Shown here piece after piece: positions 32,836 through 40,485 of a DNA stretch of 64,000 nt. The notes beneath the pieces were generated by a model. It had not been told where the DNA came from. It saw nothing but the letters and a program-made list of their open reading frames with translations, and made no database searches. A program made the position numbers and the translations under genes. Numbering within the stretch: the stretch's first letter is position 1; each line of letters begins with the position of its first letter. The DNA comes from Streptomyces hyaluromycini (GTDB lineage: Bacteria; Actinomycetota; Actinomycetes; Streptomycetales; Streptomycetaceae), in contig NZ_BCFL01000017.1 of NCBI RefSeq assembly GCF_002217755.1, positions 62,001-126,000 on the forward strand, given 5' to 3'.

Positions 32836-32917
32836 TCGGCGGAGGTGACCGACTGGGGCCCTCGTCCCGTCTCGGATTCCCGGTGGCCCGGTGGCCCGGT
32901 GGCCCGGTGGCCCGGGT

Positions 32918-33811
32918 TCAGACGACGGGCGGGCGGCCCAGCCTGGTGAGTCGCCAGACGGTGCGCCAGCGCATGGGACGGCGCTCCCCGGCCGGCTCGC
33001 GAAATCCCTCGGCGAAGCCCGCGAACCAGGCCCGCAGGCCGCCCGTCGAACGGGTGCGCAGAAGAGTGATCAGTATCCAGACGCCCAGGTGGACCGGGAT
33101 CAGCGGCAGGGGCAGCCGACGGCGGGTCAGCCAGACCCGGTTGCGGGCGGTGACCCGGAAGTAGACGGCGTGCCGGGCGGGCGAGGTCCGGGGGTGCTGG
33201 AGGAGCAGTTCGGGCGCGTAGAGGATCTTCCAGCCTGCGTCGGCGGCCCGCCAGGCGAGGTCGGTCTCCTCATGGGCGAAGAAGAACTCGGCCGGCCAGT
33301 CGCCGGTTTCGGCGAGCATGTCCATGCGCAGAGCATGGCCGCCGCCGAGGAACCCGGTGACGTAACCCCCGCGCAGGGGGTCGGCGTTGCCGACGCGGGG
33401 CACGTGCCGGCGCTGGGTCACGCCGTGCTCGTCCGCGATACGGAAGCCGATGATGCCGAGGCGGGGGTCGGCGGCGAACAGATCCCGGACCTGCCGGAAC
33501 ACCTCGACGTCGACGAGCAGTCCGTCGTCGTCCAGTTCGACGACGACGTCCACGTCGCCGAACGCGCGCAGGGCGGCGAGGGCGACGTTGCGGCCGCCGG
33601 GGCAGCCGAGGTTGTCCTCGACGTCGACGGTGGTGACTTCACCGGGCAGGTCGAGACGGCCGGCGAACTCGGGCAGCCGGCAGCCGTTGCCGACGATCAC
33701 GATGCGGTCGGGGGCGAGGTCCTGCTTGGCGACTGACCCGAGCAGGGCTTCGACTTCGTCGGGCCGGTTCCCCATGGTCACGACGGCAACCCCGAGTCTC
33801 GGCTCCTGCAT
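32918..33811 (-). CDS. Family 2 glycosyltransferase
   Basis: The 297-residue GT-A fold protein has 'LGVAVVTMGNRPDEVEALLG', the nucleotide-sugar/metal motif 'VVELDDDGLLVD', 'GCPGGRNVALAAL', 'GGGHALRMDMLAETGDW' and the acceptor/base motif 'FFAHEETDLAWRAADAGW'. This resembles rhamnosyltransferase-like GT2 enzymes. A hydrophobic stretch near 245-265 ('LPLIPVHLGVWILITLL') may bind the membrane. Donor and acceptor are unknown. ATG 33811 is preferred over GTG 33820. Confidence 0.9.
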   Translation of the reverse strand: MQEPRLGVAVVTMGNRPDEVEALLGSVAKQDLAPDRIVIVGNGCRLPEFAGRLDLPGEVTTVDVEDNLGCPGGRNVALAALRAFGDVDVVVELDDDGLLVDVEVFRQVRDLFAADPRLGIIGFRIADEHGVTQRRHVPRVGNADPLRGGYVTGFLGGGHALRMDMLAETGDWPAEFFFAHEETDLAWRAADAGWKILYAPELLLQHPRTSPARHAVYFRVTARNRVWLTRRRLPLPLIPVHLGVWILITLLRTRSTGGLRAWFAGFAEGFREPAGERRPMRWRTVWRLTRLGRPPVV

Positions 33812-34058
33812 GCCCTTCACCCCATCCGGCCGACGGCGGCAGCCGCACCTGTCCCCAAGGATGGCCATTGTTCACCAAGGCGTCACCACAGGTAGGTCGA
33901 TACTCCATAAATGGGCCTGCCTCGTGGCGGCGCGCCGACGCCCACGCGCACCGGACGCGCACCGGACGCGGGCCGCTCCCCACCACGCCCCGGGAAGCGC
34001 TCGGACACGCCACGGAGCGCCTCCGAGGGGACGAAGCGGCGCTGTAAATTGCCCGTTC

Positions 34059-37000
34059 ATGCTCTCTGTTCAGGTCCTGGGGCCGATCGGTGCCGACATC
34101 GACGGTGCACCGGTCCACCTGGGAAGCCCCCGGCAACGTGCGGTCCTCGCCCTCTTGCTGGCGAACCGCGGCCGGGTGGTGCCCGTCGACCGGCTCATCG
34201 ACCGCCTGTGGCGGGGCCGGCCCCCGCAGAAGGCGGCGGCCTCCCTGCACGTCTACGTGTCGAACCTGCGCCGCGCGCTCGAACCCGGCCGGGCGCCGCG
34301 CACCCCCGCCGGCGTCCTGGTCAGCGTCGCGCCCGGGTATGCGGTGCGGCTGCCCGAGGAGGCGGTCGACGCCTGGCGGTTCGAGGCGGCGGTGCGGGGG
34401 GCCCGTACCGCGCCTCCGGCCGAGGCCCGGCGTCTCCTGGAGGAGGCCATCGGGTGGTGGCGCGGGGCCGCGTACGGCGAGTGGGCCGACGAGGAGTGGG
34501 CGGTCGCCGAGGCGGCCCGGCTGGGTGACCTGCACCTGGCGGCACGGGAGTTGGCGATCGGTGCGGCCCTCGCGTCCGGAACCCCGGCGGAGGCGGTGCC
34601 GGCGGCCGAGGCGCTCGTGCGGGAGCATCCGCTGCGCGAGGAGGGCTGGCGGCTGCTGGCCCTCGCGCTGTGGGCCGGCGGGCGCCGTGCCGACGCACTG
34701 GCCGAGCTGCGTCGCGCCGCCGCCGTCATGGCCGACGAACTCGGCCTGGGCCTGGGCGACGCCCTGACCGAGCTGGAGAGGGCCCTGCTGACGGGGCGGA
34801 CCGAGATCCTGCGCGCGTCGGTGCCGTCGGTGCCGTCGGCGCCCGTACCGGCTCCGGCCCTCCTGCCCGCGCCCTTCGCGGATTCCGGGGCGACCCGGGT
34901 CGGCCTCCCCACGCCCCTCGCGGACGCCGAGGCGGCTCCCGCCGTTCCCTCCGCGGTCTCTGCGCCCTCCGTGCCCTCCGTGCCCTCCGCGGAGTCCGCG
35001 GCCACGGCGGCCACGGCGGCCACGGCGGCCACGGCCGTCGGTCTCCCCGCGCCGTTCACGGGTTCCGGACCGGCCCCGGTCGGCCCGCCGGTGCCGTTCG
35101 CGGACTCCGTGGCCACGGTCGTCGTCGACCGGCCGGCCGAGGAGCTGTTCGTGGGCCGGGACGGCGAACTGCGAGCCCTGGCCGAGGTCGCGCGTGCCGC
35201 CCGGCGGGGTGGCGGCGTCGTCCTGGTGACCGGGGAGGCCGGTGCGGGCAAGTCGGCGCTGCTCGGCCGGTACCGGCTGTGGTTGCGGGAGCAGGGCTGG
35301 ACCGTGGTGGTCGGCCGCTGCCCCGAGTTCGACGGCGCTCCCTCCGCCTGGGCCTGGGTGGAGGCACTCGGCGCGCTCGCCCGCCGCGTGCCGCCCACCG
35401 ACCCGGACGCGCTCGGCGCGCTGCTCCAGGAGGCCGGTTACGGCGAACGGGGAGCGGACGGCCACGGGGGCACCGGGTTCCCGGGCCCGGACGGCGGGGC
35501 GGCGTCGGCCGGGCGGTTCCGGCTGCACCGGGCGTTCGCCGCCTGGCTGCGGGAGGCCGCCGCGGACGAGCCGCTGGCGGTCGTCCTCGACGACCTGCAC
35601 CGGGCGGACGGCGAGACGCTGGCCCTGCTGGAACGCGCCGCCGAGCTGGTCGGCTCAGCGGTGCTGGTGATCGCCGCGTACCGTCCGGCCGACGCGGCGG
35701 ACCGGCTGACCAAGACCCTCGCCGAACTCGCCCACCGCTCGCCGTTCCGGCTGGCGCTCGGCGGGCTGCCGTTGCCGGACGTGGCCACCCTGGTCGGCGC
35801 GGTGTGCGGGGAGCCGGTCGACACGGCCATCGTGACCGCGCTCGCCGAGCGTACGGGGGGCAACCCCTTCTATGTCCGCGAGAGCGCCCGGCTGCTCGCC
35901 AGCGAGGGCGCCCTGGTGGCGGTCTCCGAGGTGCCGCAGGGCGTGCGCGACGTGCTGCGCCGACGGTTGCGGCAGCTGCCCGAGGGGGCCCCGGCCGTCC
36001 TCCAGCTGGCCTCGGTGGTGGGCCGCGAGACCGAGGTCGGTGTGCTCGTCGAGGCCGCGGACCCGGCACGGCACGGCGAACACGACGTGCTCGACGCCGT
36101 CGAGGCGGCCGTCGTGGCCGGGCTGCTGACCGAACCGGCGCCGGGAATGGTCCGGTTCGCGCACGCACTGGTCCGCGACACCCTCTACACCGACCTGGTC
36201 GGCGTGCGACGCGCACGGCTGCACGCCCGTCTGGCGGAGGTCCTGCGGCGGCGCCGTCCGGACGACCTGGCGGCTCTCGCGCACCATTTCGCCCGGGCGG
36301 CGAACGCGCGGACGGCGGCACTCGCCGTCGAGTACTCGCTGGGCGCGGCCGACCTCGCCGAACGGCGCTACGCCCACGACACCGCGGTCGAACTGCTCAC
36401 GCAGGCGATCGAGTCCTTCGCGCTGATACCCGCCGCCGCCGTGGACGGCGACACGACCGGCGACGCGGCCGGCGACGGGACCGGCAGCATCAACGGCGAC
36501 ACGGCCGGCGGCCGGGCCGGGCGGCTGGTCGCGCTGCTCGGGCGGTTGCTGCGGGCGGAGATACGGGCGGGGGCCATCGTGGCGGCGCGGCACACCCGGC
36601 AGCGCGCCCTGGCGGCGGCCGAGGGCGTCGGGCGCGACGAACTTGCGGCGGCGGCCCTCGGCGCGTGGATCGGACCGGAGCCGGCCCTGAGCGGGGCCCT
36701 CAGCGGGCCGTGGGGGCTGGTCGAACCGGCGGCGGTCGACACGTTCGTCGACCGGCTGATCGCGCGCGCCGACCTGGACCCGGCCGTCCTCGGCATCCTG
36801 CCGCCCGCCCCTGCGGACGAGCGGGGCCGCGAGGACGCCGACGGCAGCGGGGGCGATGTAGGCAACGGCGGCGGGGCGAGTACGGGTGCCGGGGCGAGTA
36901 CGGGTGCCGGGCCAAGCACGGGTGCCGGGCCAAGCACGGGTGCCGGGGCGAGTACGGGTGCCGGGCCAAGCACGGGTGCCGGGCCAAGCACGGGTGCCGG

Positions 37001-38087
37001 GGCGAGTACGGGTGCCGGGCCAAGCACGGGTGCCGCGGCCAGCGCCGGGGCCGGAGCGGGCGCAGGCGTCGGAACGAGCACGAGTGCCGGAGCGAGCGCA
37101 GGTGTCGCGGCCGGCGCAGGCGACGGGGGCGAGGCGGGTGCCGGTGGGCGGGTGGAGCGGGTGGTGGAGGCGGGGCGGCGGCTGGCCGTCGCCCGGGCGG
37201 TCGGGGACCCGCTGCTGCTCTCCTCCGCGCTGACCGTCGCGTCCGTCGTCACGCCCGACGGGTTCCCGGACCGCCGCGGGGCGCTGGCGACCGAGCTGCG
37301 GGTGCTCGGGTACGCGCACGACCTGCCCGCCAACAGCTGGGTGCGGGAGCACATCGGGGCCATGGCCGCCGGCGCCCGCAACGACGTCGCCCAGGTCCGC
37401 CGGCACACCGGGGAGGGGCGGACCGTCGCGCGGCGGCACCGGCTGGCGGAGGCGGAGGCCATCAACCTGACCACCCTGGCGATGCTGGCCCATGTCGAGG
37501 GCCGCTTCGCCGAGTCCGAGGCCGGCTACGCGGGGGTGCGGGAGCGGCTGCGGTCCCGTGGCTCGCCGTACGGCGACTTCGTGCACGTCCTCGGGCTGAC
37601 GACCGTACGGCTGGCGCAGGGCCGCCCGCGGGAGGCCGAACCGCTGCTGCGGACCCTCCTCACCGAACCCGAACCCACCGCCGAGCTCGCCCTCGGTGTG
37701 GTCCTCGCCCGGCTGGGCGAGCACGAGCAGGCGCACGCGCTCGGCCGGCGCACCGAGGCCGCCGTACCCCTCGTACCCGACCACCTGTACGGCATCGCCC
37801 TGTCCCTCCGGGCCGAACTGGCGTTCCTGCTGGGCGACATGACCACCGCGCTGGAGCTGGTCCCGCTGCTGCTGCCGCTGCGCACCCAGCTCGCCGGTGC
37901 CGCCAGCGTCACCTTCGCCACCCGCCCGTTCGCCCACTCGCTGGGCGAGTTGTACCGGCTGCTGGGTGACGAGGCGGAGGCGCGACGGCAGTTCGCTCGC
38001 GCGGAGGAGGTGGCGGGGCAGTGGGGCTCCCGGCACCTGGTGGCGGCCGCCCGGGCCGCCGCGGAGGACGGGGCCCCGCGGAGCTGA
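34059..38087 (+). CDS. SARP/BTAD regulator with AAA ATPase and TPR-like domains
   Basis: The 1342-residue protein has an N-terminal winged helix ('VQVLGPIGADIDGAPVHLGS'), a BTAD domain to about 245, a Pro/Ala linker, and an AAA ATPase with Walker A GEAGAGKS (about 392) and Walker B 'LAVVLDDLHRADG'. A helical repeat region follows. No C-terminal LuxR helix is present. It is thus a large SARP activator of the kind found in antibiotic loci. ATG 34059 gives the correct winged-helix start; no Shine-Dalgarno precedes it. TAAATT at 34045-34050 suggests a near-leaderless transcript. Residues 939-992 are nine hexapeptide repeats. Confidence 0.92.
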   Translation: MLSVQVLGPIGADIDGAPVHLGSPRQRAVLALLLANRGRVVPVDRLIDRLWRGRPPQKAAASLHVYVSNLRRALEPGRAPRTPAGVLVSVAPGYAVRLPEEAVDAWRFEAAVRGARTAPPAEARRLLEEAIGWWRGAAYGEWADEEWAVAEAARLGDLHLAARELAIGAALASGTPAEAVPAAEALVREHPLREEGWRLLALALWAGGRRADALAELRRAAAVMADELGLGLGDALTELERALLTGRTEILRASVPSVPSAPVPAPALLPAPFADSGATRVGLPTPLADAEAAPAVPSAVSAPSVPSVPSAESAATAATAATAATAVGLPAPFTGSGPAPVGPPVPFADSVATVVVDRPAEELFVGRDGELRALAEVARAARRGGGVVLVTGEAGAGKSALLGRYRLWLREQGWTVVVGRCPEFDGAPSAWAWVEALGALARRVPPTDPDALGALLQEAGYGERGADGHGGTGFPGPDGGAASAGRFRLHRAFAAWLREAAADEPLAVVLDDLHRADGETLALLERAAELVGSAVLVIAAYRPADAADRLTKTLAELAHRSPFRLALGGLPLPDVATLVGAVCGEPVDTAIVTALAERTGGNPFYVRESARLLASEGALVAVSEVPQGVRDVLRRRLRQLPEGAPAVLQLASVVGRETEVGVLVEAADPARHGEHDVLDAVEAAVVAGLLTEPAPGMVRFAHALVRDTLYTDLVGVRRARLHARLAEVLRRRRPDDLAALAHHFARAANARTAALAVEYSLGAADLAERRYAHDTAVELLTQAIESFALIPAAAVDGDTTGDAAGDGTGSINGDTAGGRAGRLVALLGRLLRAEIRAGAIVAARHTRQRALAAAEGVGRDELAAAALGAWIGPEPALSGALSGPWGLVEPAAVDTFVDRLIARADLDPAVLGILPPAPADERGREDADGSGGDVGNGGGASTGAGASTGAGPSTGAGPSTGAGASTGAGPSTGAGPSTGAGASTGAGPSTGAAASAGAGAGAGVGTSTSAGASAGVAAGAGDGGEAGAGGRVERVVEAGRRLAVARAVGDPLLLSSALTVASVVTPDGFPDRRGALATELRVLGYAHDLPANSWVREHIGAMAAGARNDVAQVRRHTGEGRTVARRHRLAEAEAINLTTLAMLAHVEGRFAESEAGYAGVRERLRSRGSPYGDFVHVLGLTTVRLAQGRPREAEPLLRTLLTEPEPTAELALGVVLARLGEHEQAHALGRRTEAAVPLVPDHLYGIALSLRAELAFLLGDMTTALELVPLLLPLRTQLAGAASVTFATRPFAHSLGELYRLLGDEAEARRQFARAEEVAGQWGSRHLVAAARAAAEDGAPRS
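36873..37034 (+). repeat. Nine tandem 18-bp repeats (hexapeptide G-A/P-S-T-G-A) in the SARP gene
   Basis: Nine exact-length 18-bp units alternate GGGGCGAGTACGGGTGCC (A type) and GGGCCAAGCACGGGTGCC (P type) in the order A, A-P-P, A-P-P, A-P. A 54-bp higher-order unit is therefore visible. The frame is kept. It is a likely variable-number repeat. Confidence 0.95.
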
Positions 38088-38104
38088 CACGACGGCTGCC
38101 GGAC

Positions 38105-39271
38105 TCAGGCCAGCCGCCACTTCTGGTTGGACGTCCCGGCGCAGTCCCACAACTGGAGCCGGGTGCCGTTGGCGGTGCCCGAGTCCTTGGCGTCCACGCA
38201 CTTGCCGATGACCGAGTTGACCAGGTCGTGGGAGCTGTTGAGGTTGAACTTCTGGGCCCAGCCGCCGTTGCAGGTCGCCAGCTGGATGGCCGCGCCGTTG
38301 TCCTGGGAGGCGTTGGCGATGTCGAGGCACAGGCCCATGGAGCGCACGCTGCCGTCGGACTTGAAGACCCACTTCTGCCAGGCGTCGCCGTCGCACCCCC
38401 ACAGCCGCAGCGGGGAACCGTCCGCGCCGGCGTGGGCGCTCACCTCGACGCACTTCGAGGAGGCGTAGCCGACGATCGCGTCGCCGGACACGGTGGCCGA
38501 GGAGGCGGCATGGGTGGCGGCGGGCTTGGAGGCCGGTTTGCCCGTCGCCGTGGCGCCGGTACCGGTGGCGTGGGTGGCCTTGGTGCCGGACGCCTTGTCC
38601 GGGTGGACGGAGTCCGCCGCCGTGGACGAACCCCCGTTGGTGTGCGCGCCCTTGGCCTTGCCGGGCTTCGTGCCCTTCGGGTCGTGTGCCGGACGGCCGC
38701 TGCCGGAGGCCGACGCGGACCCGGAGCCGGTGGGCCACGCCGAGGCGCCCTCGGTGAGCTGGGGCACGACGCCGTCGCCGACGGCCGCGGCGTGCGGCGT
38801 GGCGTCGTCGTGGTCCGGCAGTGCCATGAACGCGGCGCTGCCGAGGCCGAGGACCAGCAGGACGCAGGCGGCGACCACGGCTCCGACGACCCGCGCACCG
38901 CGCTCCGGCCGGGCTTCCCCGGAGTCCGCCTGGTCCGGTGCGCCGGGCGAGTCCGGCCGCGCCGCCGGTGACCGGAACAACCCTCCGGGCTGCCCGGGCA
39001 CCCCGGCCGTACCGGGCGCGGCCGCGGGCGTCGGCGTGGGCGTCGGCGTGGGCGTCGGTGCAGGCGTCGGCGTGGGTGCGGTTCCGTCATCCGGGGCGGA
39101 CCCTGCCCCGCTGTGTGCCGCCGGTTCCGCAGTCGGCGCTTCGGAAGCGGGCTCCGTCCCGGTCGCTCGCGGTGACCCGGTCTCGGAGCCGGTTTCCCGG
39201 AGCCACGGCAGCGGCCGTTCCCAGACGGCCGGCTCCTCCGGCGTCTCCGGCTGCCCTGCGGTGTGCTCCAT
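38105..39271 (-). CDS. Ricin-type beta-trefoil lectin membrane protein
   Basis: The 388-residue protein has a long Pro/Thr/Ala-rich cytoplasmic N-region including (TP)n, and one membrane helix at about 131-152 ('VVGAVVAACVLLVLGLGSAA'). A Ser/Gly/Thr/Lys-rich spacer is followed by a C-terminal ricin B-type trefoil (about 260-388). The QxW-type repeats are 'AWQKWVF', 'GWAQKFNL' and 'SNQKWRLA', with Cys pairs typical of the fold. It probably binds polysaccharide at the cell surface. The GTG/ATG near 39271 is the natural start. Confidence 0.88.
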   Translation of the reverse strand: MEHTAGQPETPEEPAVWERPLPWLRETGSETGSPRATGTEPASEAPTAEPAAHSGAGSAPDDGTAPTPTPAPTPTPTPTPTPAAAPGTAGVPGQPGGLFRSPAARPDSPGAPDQADSGEARPERGARVVGAVVAACVLLVLGLGSAAFMALPDHDDATPHAAAVGDGVVPQLTEGASAWPTGSGSASASGSGRPAHDPKGTKPGKAKGAHTNGGSSTAADSVHPDKASGTKATHATGTGATATGKPASKPAATHAASSATVSGDAIVGYASSKCVEVSAHAGADGSPLRLWGCDGDAWQKWVFKSDGSVRSMGLCLDIANASQDNGAAIQLATCNGGWAQKFNLNSSHDLVNSVIGKCVDAKDSGTANGTRLQLWDCAGTSNQKWRLA

Positions 39272-39404
39272 GTCTGCCTGCCCGTCTCCGCGTGTGTCGT
39301 TCCCCGGCGCGCGAATCTAGGGGGGCGGCGGCGGGCGTTCCGCCGATCGCCGCGGACTCTGCCCCGCAGGACCGGAAAGCCTTCCCCTGCGGGCCGGTGG
39401 GGGC

Positions 39405-39440
39405 TGGTCGCGCAGTTCCCCGCGCCCCTTACGGGGCGCT
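39405..39440. repeat. Dispersed palindromic repeat, copy G
   Basis: GGTCGCGCAGTTCCCCGCGC plus CCCTTACGGGGCGC, the same core as the other copies. It lies in the 318-bp gap between the response regulator stop and the lectin gene start. Confidence 0.85.
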
Positions 39441-39495
39441 GCAGTCGCGTCAGCTACCTAGCTGCGGGCAGGCGTGCCGCAGGGCGGCACGGGTG

Positions 39496-39547
39496 GGCGC
39501 TGGGGGTCCCCCCGGCCGAAGGCTGGGGGAGGCACCCTGCCAGCGCC
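39496..39547. repeat. Second type of intergenic inverted repeat
   Basis: GGCGCTGG (39496-39503) and CCAGCGCC (39540-39547) flank an inner TGGGGGTCCCCCC / GGCTGGGGGAGG structure. The motif is of a kind I recall as frequent between Streptomyces genes, but only one copy is in this window. It is 42 bp downstream of the response regulator stop and may terminate it. Confidence 0.55.
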
Positions 39548-39589
39548 GGTAAGCGTCCGCAAACCCGTCGGCCCCCGGGCCCCCGCCCG

Positions 39590-40216
39590 CTACAGCGTTC
39601 CCGAGCGCAGGGCGAAGGCGACCGCGTGGGTGCGGTTGCGCAGGCCGAGGCGGTTCATCATGACGCTGACGATGCTCTTGATGGTGCGCTCGGAGTAGTT
39701 CAGCTTCTGCGCGATCTCCGTCGTCTCCAGGCCCTCGGCCAGCAGCCGCAGCACGTCGACCTCGCGGGTCTCCAGACCGGACGCGGTCAGCCCGAGCGGC
39801 CCCAGGACGTCGCGCTGGACCTCCCGTATGTGGTCGACGAGCCGGCCCTGGACCGGGAGCGGCAGCGCGGCCCCGCCGTCGGCCACCGCGCGCACCGCCT
39901 CCACGACCTTGTCGTACGTGGTGTCCTGACGCCACATCACCCCGCGCAGGCCGTGGCGCACCGCCCGGAGCAGGTGGGCGTCGCCGATGTGGCCGGTGAC
40001 CAGCACGATCCCCGCACCGGGGTTGGCCGAGCGGGCGGTCACCGACTCCATCAGCAGGACCGTCTCCTCGGTGACGTCCGGCGTGATCACGAGGACCACG
40101 TCCGCGTGCCGGTGCTCCTCCTGGGGCAGCACCTTCAGCCCCGGGTATCTGCGCAGGCACGAGACTGCCCCCTCGCCGGTCATCGGGTCACCGGCGAGGA
40201 CTGCGATCGAGATCAT
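39590..40216 (-). CDS. Atypical LuxR/NarL-type response regulator
   Basis: The 208-residue protein has a receiver-like domain and a C-terminal LuxR helix-turn-helix: 'LETREVDVLRLLAEGLETTE' and 'AQKLNYSERTIKSIVSVMMN'. The phosphoacceptor Asp is missing: in 'ADVVLVITPDV' the position after DVVLV is Ile. The acidic pair at strand 1 is reduced to one Asp ('VLAGDPM'), and the strand-5 Lys is Arg ('GVMWRQ'). It is therefore probably not controlled by a histidine kinase. It is divergent from the eccC-led operon with 269 bp between them, a good candidate regulator of that operon. Confidence 0.9.
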   Translation of the reverse strand: MISIAVLAGDPMTGEGAVSCLRRYPGLKVLPQEEHRHADVVLVITPDVTEETVLLMESVTARSANPGAGIVLVTGHIGDAHLLRAVRHGLRGVMWRQDTTYDKVVEAVRAVADGGAALPLPVQGRLVDHIREVQRDVLGPLGLTASGLETREVDVLRLLAEGLETTEIAQKLNYSERTIKSIVSVMMNRLGLRNRTHAVAFALRSGTL

Positions 40217-40485
40217 CCCCAACGTTCCTGTTTTCCTTCCGGGAGTGGACCGTCGTTCCGAAGCGGCGTACGGAGATCGTCACCGGACCGCCTTAACGCC
40301 GACTTGGCGTGTACTTGGCGAAGCTGCCCCTCCGGCCAGGCTTCGCTGTCCGCGGGGGCGGACATCGGCTCGTGCGCCGCGGGCGCGAGCGGCCTCCTGC
40401 CTACGCTCCACGCGCGGATCCCACCGCGCGCACGCCAGGAAATGCAGCAGAGCAGCAGAGCAGAAGCAGAAGAGAAGAGAGCACG

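Noticed and set aside
32882..32913. Four tandem GGTGGCCC units after the glycosyltransferase gene.
   Set aside because: A short simple-sequence slippage tract; no function or wider context is supported.
36873..37034. Regular short repeats that might suggest a CRISPR array.
   Set aside because: There are no unique spacers, units abut directly, the frame is maintained in a coding sequence and no cas gene is present.
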